A stretch of DNA of 64,000 bases from Paraburkholderia caffeinilytica (GCF_003368325.1 NZ_CP031467.1:4216001-4280000); one strand, 5' to 3'. Positions 44,541 to 54,236 are shown, counted from the stretch's first letter. Translations and numbers: made by a program. The notes: generated by a model not told the origin, from the sequence alone.

Positions 44541-45453
44541 ACCAGAATCACCGTTCGATCGTTTTCGACCATAGGGATTGTCCGGGATGCAATCGTGGTG
44601 CACAGGGGTATTCAGACGAAAATACCCGCTGACTGCAACGCTGGTCATGAATGGATTCGTTCATGCAGGAAGTTGTGCCGACAATGTGGCAGCACAACGA
44701 CACGGGATCTGTTGGTTTTGCGTTGCCGCGGTCGCACCGGTCGCACGACGCCAAGATGTACCTTAGCCCGGCTTCGGTGCGTTGTCGCGACCGCCAGAGT
44801 GCACAACGCTAGCGGCGGGCATGGCCATCAATGCCTTTCCTGCGTCGAAGAACGAAGCGTCCGAAGGCCGACACGGATTCTCGCTCTGTCGGCGACCAGA
44901 CTATGGAAAGGCGCAATCGCGCCGCCTAATGAGCTGTTCATCGAGGGGGCGTTTTTAGATCACCAATTACGGTTCTATTCTTTATCGAAATGTAGGGATT
45001 TCCTTATTACTCTATAGGTGAATTTCCCAAAGTATCGTACTAGGCCAGAATTGATTGAAATTCAATTAAAAAATTAGAGATTTGCCCTCAAGAACGAAGA
45101 GACGGGGCCGTTTACCCTTGAAAATGCAGGATCATTCGCACTTATGCCGTCGAGCGGATGGGTGCACTTGTGGGCATAAGTGCGAATGAGTTCCTGCTGC
45201 CCCGTGATAACGCGAAGTATTCGAACCCAAAAAAAGCCACGGAATAGAATACGGCGCTATTTGGAATGGTTCTAATGCTGCAGCGCTTAGCACGGGTCAT
45301 CGAAGAATAGATCGAAATCATGTCCCCTGGCGGATATCCGGGGAGGCGAAGTTGCGGGTCTGCGAGCAAACGTTTGGCAGTCGACGATGGCGCCCGAAGC
45401 GGACTGCATGAGTGAAACACCGGGTGCGTTCCACACACGACGAGAGGACAAAT
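44541..45453. other. Intergenic, ~0.9 kb, AT-rich centre
   Basis: No gene. 44985-45085 is strongly AT-rich, with TTGAA-A-TTCAA at about 45056-45066, and is the likely promoter/regulatory zone for the Tat-lipoprotein lyase. The 17-bp inverted repeat at 45132-45189 follows. GAGAGGAC is the ribosome site before ATG 45454. Confidence 0.45.
45132..45189. repeat. Perfect 17-bp inverted repeat, 24-bp spacer
   Basis: TCATTCGCACTTATGCC (45132-45148) is exactly reverse-complemented at 45173-45189. The spacer itself contains GTGCACTTGTGG, a partial echo of the arm. It lies ~265 bp upstream of the lyase start. It could be an RNA hairpin in a long leader, a regulator site, or a relic of a transposable element. 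Confidence 0.85.
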
Positions 45454-47733
45454 ATGACGAAGTCGAAATCAGGCCACGCCGATACGCCGTACCAAGACGT
45501 GAGTTGTGACGCGTCTGACACATTGTCAGGACCCTTGGGCGCCTTACCGATGCCAACGCGAATTGCGGACGGCGTATCGCGCCGGACTTTCCTCTACAGC
45601 CTGGGTGCATTGGCCCTTTCGGCTTGCGGCGGAGGAGAGGGTTCGTCGTCATCTCAGTCGACCCAGTCGTCCACGTCGCAGGCGGCAGCAACAAGCAGTT
45701 CGTCGTCCAGCGCGTTCGTACATCCCGGTCTGTTGCATACTCAGGCTGATTTTGACCGGATGAGCCAGAAGGTTGCGGCGCAAGCGTCGCCGTGGATCGA
45801 CAGCTGGAATATCCTGATTGCCAACAGCCACGCGAGTCTGTCGTGGACGCCAAATCCGCAGGCGGTCGTCTCACGCGGCGACGACGGTACGGACTCCAAC
45901 AATGCCGGCACTCTTTATAACGACATCGCAGCCGCGTACGCATGCGCACTGCGCTGGAAGATAACGGGTACCACCGCGTATGCCGACAAGGCGGTCCAGA
46001 TCATGAATGCGTGGTCTTCGACGCTGACAAAAATTGGTGGTACGACAGGCGCAAACAGCGACTACGACGGAATCCTGCTCGCCGGCATCCAGGGTTATCA
46101 GTTCGCCAACGCAGGCGAGATCATGCGCACGTATTCGGGCTGGACGGCAACTGACTTTGCCAGCTTCCAGTCGATGATGCTCAACATCTTCTACCCGGTG
46201 AACCATGGGGCGCTTCCAGGTGCGCTCGTGGTGTACTCGAATTGGGACCTCTGCTGCGTGGCGTCGATCATGGCAATCGGGGTGCTTTGCGATAATCAGA
46301 GTGTGTTCGACGAGGCCGTCACGTACTTCAAGACGGGACTCGGCAATGGCGCAATCGCGCAGACGCTTTATTACCTCCATCCGGGCTATCTTGGGCAGAC
46401 GCAGGAGTCCGGCCGCGACCAGGGGCACGACACGCTCAGCATCGCGCACCTGGGTGCGATCTGCCAGATGGCGTGGAATCAGAGCGTCGATCTGTTCAGT
46501 TACAACAACAACAGCTTGCTCGCTGCCGCCGAATATGTCGCCAAGGGCAACCTGATCCAGTCCGGCACGACGTATTACACGATTCCGTTTGCGACATACA
46601 CGAACGCGAGCGTCACGGACACTGCATTTTCGACGTCCGCGCAGGGCACGATACGGCCTTGCTGGACTTTGATCTATCACCACTACGTTAACCTTCAAGG
46701 CATTGCTGCGCCCTATACGGGAAAGATGATGACGGTTGTGGGCACCGAAGGAGGCGGCGGCAACTATGGTCCGAATACTGGCGGCTACGACCAGCTCGGC
46801 TACGGGACGCTGACCTGCACGCGTGACCCGATTGCAAGCGGGGTCGCGCCGAGCGGGCTCACTGCGTTCGTGAGCGAGGGGAGCGTCACCCTGTCGTGGT
46901 GGGGTACCGCGTATGCGACCAGTTATAACGTCCAGCGCAGCACAACCTCGGGTGGTTCCTATACGACGATCGCAACGGGCATAACCGATCTGTTGACCTA
47001 TACGGACAGTGGTCTCGCGGCCGGCACCTACTACTACGTCGTCTCGGCGGAGACGCCGACTGGCGAGACTGCGGTGTCGAACGAAGCGGCAGCGGTCACG
47101 GCCGTGCAATTGCAAACGTACCTCACGTTCGACGCGAGCAGCGGTACCGCCGCCGCGGATTCGAGCGGCAACGGCCATGCCGGCACGCTGGTCGGAGGGA
47201 CGAGCTGGGTGGCCGGCAAGACAGGTAACGCGGTCTCCCTTGACGGCAGCACGGGCTACGTCAGTCTGCCGAGCGACATCGTGCTCGGTCTTGCTGACTT
47301 CACGATCGCAGCATGGGTTAACTGCAGCACATCGCGCAACTGGATGCGCGTGTTCGACTTCGGTTCAAATGTCGACCACTACATGATGTTGACGACGCAC
47401 TCAAGTAGCGGGGTACCTCGCTTTGCGATGACGGTCAATGGCAGCGCGGGCGAGAAGGGGATCAACGGCACGACGGCACTACCCACCGGAGAATGGACTC
47501 ATATCGCAGTGACACTGTCAGGCAGTCTCGGGACGTTGTATGTGAACGGCAGCGCGGTCGGCACGAATACGGCAATGTTGCTTGCGCCGTTCCGCCTTGG
47601 CAGTACCAGCCAGAACTGGATTGGCCACTCGCAGTACTCCACGGATCCATATTTCCACGGTTTGATCGACGAGTTCCGTATCTATTACAACGCGCTCACG
47701 GCCGACCAGATTGCGACATTGGCTGCGGCCTAA
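45454..47733 (+). CDS. Tat lipoprotein: alginate-lyase-like toroid + Fn3 + LamG-like domain
   Basis: About 759 residues from ATG 45454. The leader has a twin-arginine motif SRRTFLYSLGALALSACGGG with lipobox LSAC, so a Tat-exported lipoprotein. A Ser/Thr linker precedes the helical toroid (FVHPGLLHTQADFDRMS, YQFANAGEIMR, VYSNWDLCCVASI, ESGRDQGHDTLS, NTGGYDQLGYGTL). Then come an Fn3 module (about 475-550, APSGLTAFVSEGSVTLSWWG) and a C-terminal LamG/concanavalin-like module (about 555-755, GLADFTIAAWVNCS, FHGLIDEFRIYYNALT). The last two likely bind polysaccharide. A strong hairpin follows the stop. Confidence 0.85.
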   Translation: MTKSKSGHADTPYQDVSCDASDTLSGPLGALPMPTRIADGVSRRTFLYSLGALALSACGGGEGSSSSQSTQSSTSQAAATSSSSSSAFVHPGLLHTQADFDRMSQKVAAQASPWIDSWNILIANSHASLSWTPNPQAVVSRGDDGTDSNNAGTLYNDIAAAYACALRWKITGTTAYADKAVQIMNAWSSTLTKIGGTTGANSDYDGILLAGIQGYQFANAGEIMRTYSGWTATDFASFQSMMLNIFYPVNHGALPGALVVYSNWDLCCVASIMAIGVLCDNQSVFDEAVTYFKTGLGNGAIAQTLYYLHPGYLGQTQESGRDQGHDTLSIAHLGAICQMAWNQSVDLFSYNNNSLLAAAEYVAKGNLIQSGTTYYTIPFATYTNASVTDTAFSTSAQGTIRPCWTLIYHHYVNLQGIAAPYTGKMMTVVGTEGGGGNYGPNTGGYDQLGYGTLTCTRDPIASGVAPSGLTAFVSEGSVTLSWWGTAYATSYNVQRSTTSGGSYTTIATGITDLLTYTDSGLAAGTYYYVVSAETPTGETAVSNEAAAVTAVQLQTYLTFDASSGTAAADSSGNGHAGTLVGGTSWVAGKTGNAVSLDGSTGYVSLPSDIVLGLADFTIAAWVNCSTSRNWMRVFDFGSNVDHYMMLTTHSSSGVPRFAMTVNGSAGEKGINGTTALPTGEWTHIAVTLSGSLGTLYVNGSAVGTNTAMLLAPFRLGSTSQNWIGHSQYSTDPYFHGLIDEFRIYYNALTADQIATLAAA

Positions 47734-47745
47734 AGGTGGGAGTGC

Positions 47746-47780
47746 CGGATGCCGACGGACCCGAGGCTTGTCGGCATCCG
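47746..47780 (+). terminator. Strong hairpin after the lyase gene
   Basis: CGGATGCCGAC and GTCGGCATCCG form a perfect 11-bp stem with a 13-base loop, 13 bp after the stop codon. No T-run follows, so it may act as a transcript-stabilising or rho-assisted terminator. Confidence 0.55.
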
Positions 47781-48188
47781 TAGCTTGATCCGTCGTGTAG
47801 GTGAAAACGCTTGCAGGCCTCGGCGAAGCCATGCCGCCCGCTGATCTGCTGAGCGCGTATTGGCACCGCGCTGGAGCGGCGCAACGAATCATTTGACCCA
47901 CCCCGAGACAGCGTAGTACATCTATTCCGATGTAGATAATCGCAAATATCTTAAGCTTTAGATCTTAATGAATCCCGGCCGGACCTGTTCTCTGTGAAAA
48001 GAACAGGGCTGTCATCCGTGAGTGAACAGCGGGCTGCCCCGGGGCTACCGGTTGGCCCGACTTGAAAGTGCTGATGTACTCGAAGTGCAGGGTGTCAGAC
48101 GCTCTACCTTGCGCTGTCGATGCAAACGTGCTCTCGGATGTGTCATCGTGCTACTTCATGCACGCGTCCGAAGCATGCTACCGGGCGT
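47781..48188. other. Intergenic, ~400 bp between convergent units
   Basis: No recognised gene; short frames at 48022-48262 lack features. AT-rich stretch at 47920-47970 (AATCGCAAATATCTTAAGC) without a clear promoter. Confidence 0.35.
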
Positions 48189-49343
48189 TCACATTTTTAC
48201 AACGTCGAGCAACCTCTGTTTCCCGTCAACGTACTGATAGAGTGATATCGCGCTTTGTTTGAGGTCGCCCTGGGCATCAAACCGAGTCGTGCCAATAACC
48301 CCTGTGTATGAAGTAGATGCCACCGCCTCGAGAATATCTTTGGCCTGAATCGACCCCGATCGTTTCATCGCGTCCACGATGATGTACACCGCGTCATAGG
48401 TGAATGGCGCATAGACTTCAATGGGTTTGTTGAAACGTGCAACGTATCGCTTCTCAAAATCCTTGCCTCGCTCCATCCTTTCGAGCGGAAGACCGGCGAT
48501 AGAGCAGATGATGTTTTTGCTTGCGGCGCCGGCGAGTTCCGCTACTTTAGGCGTGCAAACCCCGTCGCCCGCGAGTACCTTTGCAGGTATTGCCAACTGC
48601 GTGGCCTGTTTGGCAAGTGGACCGCCCGTCGAGTCCATGCCTCCGTACATGATGACGTCCGGGCGCTCACCCTTGATTTTTGTCAGGATGCCCCGGAAGT
48701 CGATCGACTTGTCCGTTGTGGCATCGTGCGAGACAACGGTGAGACCAGCCGCTTTCGCCCGCTTTTCGAACTCGTTTGCAAGTCCTTGACCATACGCAGT
48801 GGAATCGTCGATGATCGCGACGGTCCTTGCTTTCAGCACCTTCGACGCATAATCGGCAAGCGCCGGACCTTGCTGCGCATCGGTTGCTACCAACCGGTAG
48901 GTGGTTTTGAAGCCTTGCTTTGTGTAAGTTGGATTCGTTGCCGACGGTGATATCTCAACAATGCCCGCGTCGTTGTAGATTCGCGAGGCGGGAATCGACG
49001 TACCGGAGTTCAAATGACCGATGACAGCAACGGCCTTGTCGTCGACCAGCTTCTGCGCGACTTGAGTCGCTTGACGCGGGTCGCCTGCATCGTCCTCCGA
49101 CTCGAGTTGAAGTGTGACGTTCTTGCCGCCGATTGTTAGCCCGGCGGCATTGATCTCTTCAATTGCCAGGCGAGCACCGTTTTCATCGTCCTTTCCCAGG
49201 TGTGCGCTGCCGCCGGTTAGCGGCGCGGCATGCCCGATCTTCACGACGATGTTGTCTGGGGCCGCCAGTGCAACGCATGGTGACGTGACGCAAAGCACGG
49301 CGGCGACCGTGAATTGGGCACGTTTGTTGAATGAATGTCGCAT
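48189..49343 (-). CDS. Branched-chain amino-acid ABC transporter substrate-binding protein
   Basis: A 384-residue LivJ/LivK-type periplasmic binding protein. ATG 49343 follows GGAGAGAGACAA. Signal peptide (FTVAAVLCVTSPCVALA|AP), then VVKIGHAAPLTGGSAHLGKD, AVIGHLNSGTSIPAS, the ligand-binding TDAQQGPALADYASK and YAPFTYDAVYIIVDAM. It lies 67 bp after ctlX, the third gene of the ocd-ctlX unit. No permease or ATPase gene is near, so it works with a transporter encoded elsewhere. Arginine/citrulline-type cargo is suggested by neighbours, not sequence. Confidence 0.9.
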   Translation of the reverse strand: MRHSFNKRAQFTVAAVLCVTSPCVALAAPDNIVVKIGHAAPLTGGSAHLGKDDENGARLAIEEINAAGLTIGGKNVTLQLESEDDAGDPRQATQVAQKLVDDKAVAVIGHLNSGTSIPASRIYNDAGIVEISPSATNPTYTKQGFKTTYRLVATDAQQGPALADYASKVLKARTVAIIDDSTAYGQGLANEFEKRAKAAGLTVVSHDATTDKSIDFRGILTKIKGERPDVIMYGGMDSTGGPLAKQATQLAIPAKVLAGDGVCTPKVAELAGAASKNIICSIAGLPLERMERGKDFEKRYVARFNKPIEVYAPFTYDAVYIIVDAMKRSGSIQAKDILEAVASTSYTGVIGTTRFDAQGDLKQSAISLYQYVDGKQRLLDVVKM

Positions 49344-49410
49344 TTGTCTCTCTCCGGTCATCGGATGTTGTAGGTGAAATGCTGTAGTTAAGGAGGGTCG
49401 ATTACACGCG

Positions 49411-50340
49411 TTAGCGTCGCGCGAGATGGATGCCAGCAAGCATGCAGCGCACGGAGCCGCCCGCCATTTCAACGGTGGGCACCCGAAGTGGCAGCAGGCG
49501 CGCGGATTGCTCAATCTGTGTGCGTTGTTGCGGTCTCAGACTTTCAGCTGCGCGTTCGGACAACGCGAGCACACGACCGTTGCTTCCCGTGAGTTCGATT
49601 GCGTTGCCGGCAAAGCTGTCGATCTGTTCGTGATCGAGCGCAATCACGGTCCGTCCACTCTCGAGCAGTCGCCGCTGAACTTCCGCGCGGCGGGACGAAT
49701 CAGAAATCAAGTCGAGCCCCACCAGCGAAAATTCGGTAGCGATGCTCATCATGACGTTGGTGTGGTAGACGGCACGGCCTGAACGATCAGTCGTGTCGAA
49801 ACACATGGGCTCGAAATTGAAATGCGTACAGAAGCGCTCCAGGGCAACAGGGTCGGCGCGACGCGAACGCGCAGTGTAGGCAACGCGTGCGACGTGGTCG
49901 AGCACCATGGCGCCAGTGCCCTCGAGGAAAACACCGTCGTATTCAAGACCTGAATAATCAATCACGTCCTGGACACGATATTCTGCTTTGAGCATCTCGA
50001 CGACATCTGCACGTCGCTCGCGCCGGCGGTTCGCGCAATGCATCGGATAGAGCGCGATATGACCGCCAGCATGAGTTGAGAGCCAGTTGTTCGGAAACAC
50101 GGAGTCGGGCGTCTGGTGTTCCCCGTGATCGTCAAAAACGTGGGTGCGGATTCCGGCTCGCTCCAACGCTGCCGCCGCTGCCGTGACCTCGTTTCGCGCA
50201 GCAGCGGCAAGTGCCGCATGGTCCTGCTCGCGCCCGGCCCGCTGAAAGGTGTTGTCATCCGCCGTTTCGGGATTGGGGTGAAAACAGTGCGGCCGGATCA
50301 TGACGACAGCGCTGGGCGCCTGAATCGAAATAGTGCTCAT
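49411..50340 (-). CDS. ctlX: Citrulline-utilisation hydrolase (CtlX), amidinotransferase/ADI superfamily
   Basis: A 309-residue beta/alpha-propeller protein of the guanidine-modifying superfamily. Landmarks: VVMIRPHCFHPNPET, TPDSVFPNNWLSTHAGG, FLEGTGAMVLD, YHTNVMMSI, and the catalytic Cys299 in GGSVRCMLAGIHL. It would hydrolyse citrulline- or arginine-like compounds. Genes of this subfamily often sit with ornithine cyclodeaminase in citrulline/arginine breakdown, as here, 58 bp downstream of ocd. Confidence 0.88.
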   Translation of the reverse strand: MSTISIQAPSAVVMIRPHCFHPNPETADDNTFQRAGREQDHAALAAAARNEVTAAAAALERAGIRTHVFDDHGEHQTPDSVFPNNWLSTHAGGHIALYPMHCANRRRERRADVVEMLKAEYRVQDVIDYSGLEYDGVFLEGTGAMVLDHVARVAYTARSRRADPVALERFCTHFNFEPMCFDTTDRSGRAVYHTNVMMSIATEFSLVGLDLISDSSRRAEVQRRLLESGRTVIALDHEQIDSFAGNAIELTGSNGRVLALSERAAESLRPQQRTQIEQSARLLPLRVPTVEMAGGSVRCMLAGIHLARR

Positions 50341-50398
50341 GTCAGTGAGGGGAGAACGAGTACGTTGTATATGTCGTTTCGAGTTTCGACGACGCTTC

Positions 50399-51475
50399 TT
50401 ATTGACTCAGTGCCATAGCCTCGTTATTGAGCGCCATCAAGTCGTCCGCAGGCGCGCTCGACGTGGCCAGCGTATCGAACAGGTTCTTGGGGTCGACAGA
50501 AGGCGGGATCAATGCGACCTGTGTGCCGACTTTCCGGCTCTGTGCGAGACTATGCAGATAGCGGAGCGCGGAATAATCTTCGAGCGCGAAGCCCACCGAG
50601 TCGAATACCGTGACTTGCTCGGGGCGTTCCCGGCCAGCCACTTCGCCCCGAAGCACACGCCAGAATTCGATGACCGGGAAGTCGCCCGGCAGTTGTTGGA
50701 TGTCCCCTTCGATGCGGGTCTGCGGCTCAAACTCAACAAATACGGTCGCCGTGCGCAGCACGTCTGCGTGCAGTTCTGTCTTTCCAGGGCAGTCGCCTCC
50801 GACTGCGTTGAGGTGCATGCCCGGCTCAATCATCTCGGGCGTGATGATCGTCGCGTACGCCTTGTCCGCAGTGACGGTGGTGACGATGTCGGCCCCGCGC
50901 ACCGCGTCAGCCGTCGAGCTTGCGCGTACGACTCGCAATTGCGGGTACCCCGCGAGATTGGCAATCAGCTTGTCGGTTGCGCGAGGATCGACGTCAAACA
51001 CGCGGATCTCTTCGATGCCGAGGATGGTGTGAAAGGCGATCGCCTGGAATTCGCTCTGCGCCCCGTTGCCGATCAATGCCATGGTGCGAGAGTCGGGCCG
51101 TGCGAGCACCTTCGCAACCATCGCCGACGTTGCGGCGGTGCGCAATGCGGTCGTCAAGGTCAGCTCGGACAAAAAAGTCGGGTAGCCCGTGTCGACGTCT
51201 GCCAACGCACCAAAAGCCATCACGGTGTGGATGCCGCGCTCGGCATTGATGGGATGGCCGTTCACGTACTTGAAGGCGAACAGGCTTGAATCCGCAACGG
51301 GCATCAACTCAATGACGCCCACGTTCGAATGACACGCAACGCGTGGCGATTTATCAAATTCCTGCCATCGAAGGTAATCGGCGCGAATCGTGTCGGCGAG
51401 TTCCCTCAGGAAGTGCGGGACGCCGATGTCCGCGACGAGGCGATAGGTTGCGGGTACGTCTAGAAAGCAGGTCAT
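50399..51475 (-). CDS. ocd: Ornithine cyclodeaminase
   Basis: A 358-residue OCD/mu-crystallin protein; ATG 51475 has AGGAGAT upstream. FKYVNGHP carries the substrate lysine, ALIGNGAQSEFQ is the NAD-binding turn, and VGGDCPGKTEL the active-site Asp region. It converts L-ornithine to L-proline and ammonia. First gene of a unit with ctlX and a binding protein, divergent from an Lrp regulator. In combination: citrulline to ornithine to proline, a nitrogen-scavenging route. Confidence 0.9.
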   Translation of the reverse strand: MTCFLDVPATYRLVADIGVPHFLRELADTIRADYLRWQEFDKSPRVACHSNVGVIELMPVADSSLFAFKYVNGHPINAERGIHTVMAFGALADVDTGYPTFLSELTLTTALRTAATSAMVAKVLARPDSRTMALIGNGAQSEFQAIAFHTILGIEEIRVFDVDPRATDKLIANLAGYPQLRVVRASSTADAVRGADIVTTVTADKAYATIITPEMIEPGMHLNAVGGDCPGKTELHADVLRTATVFVEFEPQTRIEGDIQQLPGDFPVIEFWRVLRGEVAGRERPEQVTVFDSVGFALEDYSALRYLHSLAQSRKVGTQVALIPPSVDPKNLFDTLATSSAPADDLMALNNEAMALSQ

Positions 51476-51587
51476 TGCCGAATCTCCTATGTTATTGGTG
51501 GCCGCTATGGCGAAAACGCTGGCGAAATTATTCACCGGCCTCCAGCCAACAAAAAGATGGCAAAGGTTGCAGTTTTTTTGACTTGTG

Positions 51588-51621
51588 TAGCAAAATGCTA
51601 GTCATTCGTGACAATTTGCTA
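51588..51621. promoter_or_regulatory. Candidate Lrp operator between ocd and the regulator
   Basis: TAGCAAA (51588-51594) is repeated in inverted form as TTTGCTA (51615-51621), 20 bp apart, inside an AT-rich divergent promoter region 40-115 bp from both starts. A poly-T tract (51573-51579) and TTGACT sit beside it. Lrp-family proteins recognise such spaced AT-rich inverted sites. Function is inferred. Confidence 0.45.
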
Positions 51622-51661
51622 AATTTGACGGCGACCTGTCTGTGCCGGCGCATTCAGATCG

Positions 51662-52102
51662 GTGGGGAAAGTGGTCAATCTCGATGATGTCGACAAGCAG
51701 TTGCTTGCGCTGTTGCGGCAGGACGCTCGCATGTCTGTGGTGACGCTTGCAAAGCACTTGCGCGTCGCACGCGCAACGGTGCAGAACCGTATAACCCGGC
51801 TCGAGAAAAGCGGGGTAATCGTCGGCTATACCGTGCGCCTGAAACCGGCGGCGGAGCCGCATCAAATTCGCGCGTTGATGACGATCGCCGTTGAAGGTAA
51901 TCGAGCGAAAGACGTAATGACGGTGCTGCGCGGACACCCTAACGTGGCGACCATCCATAGCACCAATGGACGTTGGGACATGATTGCGGAGCTGCGAGCC
52001 GACACGCTGGAGAACTTCGATCGCGTGCTCGGTGCGATACGGTTGATCGACGGAATCGCCAATACGGAGACAAGCATTTTGCTTTCCACCCACAAGCTCT
52101 AA
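51662..52102 (+). CDS. Lrp/AsnC-family transcriptional regulator
   Basis: About 146 residues from GTG 51662 (or 143 from GTG 51671, after GGGGAAA). AsnC-type helix-turn-helix VDKQLLALLRQDARMSVVTL then AKHLRVARATVQNRITRLEK, followed by the RAM effector domain (HPNVATIHSTNGRWDMIAEL). It is divergent from ocd-ctlX and very likely senses ornithine, citrulline or a related amino acid to control that unit. Confidence 0.92.
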   Translation: MGKVVNLDDVDKQLLALLRQDARMSVVTLAKHLRVARATVQNRITRLEKSGVIVGYTVRLKPAAEPHQIRALMTIAVEGNRAKDVMTVLRGHPNVATIHSTNGRWDMIAELRADTLENFDRVLGAIRLIDGIANTETSILLSTHKL

Positions 52103-52882
52103 GCAGGCAGTGCGTGATTGCCAGACCAGCGGCAAGGAGATAGCTTCCGAAGCTCCCCGTCGCACCTCGACTAACCGGATGGCAGACCGGCTGCTGGCGT
52201 AACTAGCGAAACGTCACCTACTGGAAGCACTCTGCGCAAACTGGCCGCGACTTTGGACAATCTGTGATCTTTCTGTTGGCTCGAGGGGGCGCGACAATAG
52301 GTTCCTTGCTAAACCGCGGAAATCTCAATAGAGCAAGTTCACGATGTTTGCTGACGACTGGTTCTCGACGCACAAGAGCTGCCGCATCGTCCTGGACCCG
52401 ATGAAGTCAATCAACCGCCGACGTGAGCGACGCCCGGATGTCGTTGAGAGATGGCGGGCGGACCGGTGAGCTATGCTCGGGGATATTCGTCTCACGCAGC
52501 GATATGGATGTCGATGCCGAGTTCGGTCAGGCGATCGCTCCCGCTCGGGAGCGGTCACGATATTATTTCCACGTGTTCGGCCAATACAAAGAGGACGAAC
52601 CTCGCAAGCACGCAGGCAAGAGTTACTACACGGGAAATGAACAGACAATGACCGATAAGCGATCTCGATGGCCTCGACGGGTATCTCATCGGTCTGCCGC
52701 TCGGAAGAGGCCCCGAAGTCGGTGATGTACATCCCGCACGCGTTGGCCCAGATACCAAAACTTACCGGTCAAATTCATAAACTCTGTGTCAGGCATCAGC
52801 AAAGCCGATATCCTTGATTCTGGTTCTGTCCGACTGAGATCGGCATCAATCGAAGTGGGCGCGATTGCGCCTCCTGCACGCA
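52103..52882. other. Intergenic, 780 bp, no recognised gene
   Basis: Short frames such as FADDWFSTHKSCRIVLDPMK at about 52343 have no family I recognise and no ribosome site. I see no repeat or terminator of note. Possibly decayed sequence. Confidence 0.35.
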
Positions 52883-54193
52883 CTAATTCATGAGCATCGC
52901 CGCAGGTCCCTCTGCCCGGATCTCCTTGCGATATCGCCCGAGTCCCACGATCCCAAGCAGCGACACAGCGGAAAGTGCGCTGAAGAACACCGCCAATGGC
53001 AACCATTCACCCTTGTAGTTCTGCGCGAGCATCGTACCGATCAGAGGCGTCGTCCCACCGGCGATCGTCGCGCACAACTGATAGGCAATCGAAATGCCGG
53101 AGTACCGGATCTGGGTCGGAAAGGCCGGTGTCATGAAACCGGCGATGACTGCGTAGATAGCGGACAGCACCACCACTGCGAGCGAGATGCCCACTACGAT
53201 CGCGACCGGATTTTGTGTCGTGACGAGCAGGAACATCGGGTAGGGCGTAAGCATCGAGAGCAGGGCGGCGCAGGTCAGAAAGCGGGTCTCCCCAACACGC
53301 TGTGCCATCAGCGCCGAAACCGGCTGGGACGCCAACTGGATGAGGGTGACGACAAACAGGCAATCAAGAATGAACGATTTCGACATGCCGAGATACGCTG
53401 TGACATACGAAATCATGAACGTGTTCGTGAAGAAGAACCCGGCGGAGCCAATCGTCGTGGCCATCGCTGCCACGACGATTGGATACCACGCGGTGCGCAG
53501 CACTTCCCTGACCGGCGACTTCAGCACCTCGCGATTCTTGCGAAGCTGCTCGAACTCGGGCGACTCTTTCACGCCGAGACGGATCGCCATGCCGATCAGG
53601 AGCAGCACGAAGCTGGCGAGAAACGGCAGGCGCCAGCCCCAGGCAACGAAGCTTGCGTGATCGAGCGAGGTCACGAGCCTGAACGACACGAGCGAAAGAA
53701 TCAACCCAGCCGGGCTGCCCATCTGTGGAAAGGACGCGAAGAACGTTTTGCGGCCGGTTGGCGCGTGCTCGCTTGCCATCAGTACCGCGCCGCCCCATTC
53801 GCCGCCCACGGCAATGCCTTGGAGAATCCGCAACAGCACGAGCGAGATCGGCGCCCAGATGCCGATGCTGGCGTAGCCGGGCAGCAGGCCGATGCCGGTG
53901 GTGGCGATCCCCATCAGGAACATGGTCAGCAGCAGCATCCTCTTGCGGCCGAGCCTGTCGCCTAGATGCCCGAACACTGCACCGCTCAATGGACGCGCAA
54001 TGAAGCCGACAAAGAACGTGCCGAACGAAGCCATCGTACTCAGAAAGTGATTGCTGCTCGGGAAGAACACCTCGCCGAGCACGAGCGCGGCGGCCGTGGC
54101 ATAGGTGTAGTAGTCGTAAAACTCGACAGCCGTGCCGATAAAAGCCGCGGTGGCGGCGCGCACCGGCTGATGAGTCTGGTCAGAATGGGACAT
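52883..54193 (-). CDS. MFS transporter, MHS (metabolite:H+ symporter) family
   Basis: A 436-residue carrier of the KgtP/ShiA/ProP-like MHS group. TM1 region FIGTAVEFYDYYTYATAAAL, loop 2-3 FGHLGDRLGRKRML, TM5-6 GEWGGAVLMASEHAP and a GWRLPFLAS block are typical. MHS carriers import carboxylates and related metabolites. It is the third gene of the M20-amidohydrolase/CitE unit. The start is preceded at 54237-54294 by the shared operator-like motif, so it may have its own promoter. A paralogue lies at 60103-61455. Confidence 0.9.
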   Translation of the reverse strand: MSHSDQTHQPVRAATAAFIGTAVEFYDYYTYATAAALVLGEVFFPSSNHFLSTMASFGTFFVGFIARPLSGAVFGHLGDRLGRKRMLLLTMFLMGIATTGIGLLPGYASIGIWAPISLVLLRILQGIAVGGEWGGAVLMASEHAPTGRKTFFASFPQMGSPAGLILSLVSFRLVTSLDHASFVAWGWRLPFLASFVLLLIGMAIRLGVKESPEFEQLRKNREVLKSPVREVLRTAWYPIVVAAMATTIGSAGFFFTNTFMISYVTAYLGMSKSFILDCLFVVTLIQLASQPVSALMAQRVGETRFLTCAALLSMLTPYPMFLLVTTQNPVAIVVGISLAVVVLSAIYAVIAGFMTPAFPTQIRYSGISIAYQLCATIAGGTTPLIGTMLAQNYKGEWLPLAVFFSALSAVSLLGIVGLGRYRKEIRAEGPAAMLMN

Positions 54194-54236
54194 GGGGAAT
54201 CCTGTTGATGGGCGAATAGCGTTGGCTTGACTGCCG

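Noticed and set aside
45871..47178. Minus-strand open frame of 435 codons in the lyase gene
   Set aside because: Shadow of the lyase gene on the opposite strand with no protein-like motif.
52337..52450. Frame starting FADDWFSTHKSCRIVLDPMK
   Set aside because: No family recognised and no initiation signal; not enough for a call.
52865..53965. Plus-strand open frame of 366 codons over the MHS gene
   Set aside because: Antisense shadow; rich in Arg/His/Glu without family features.
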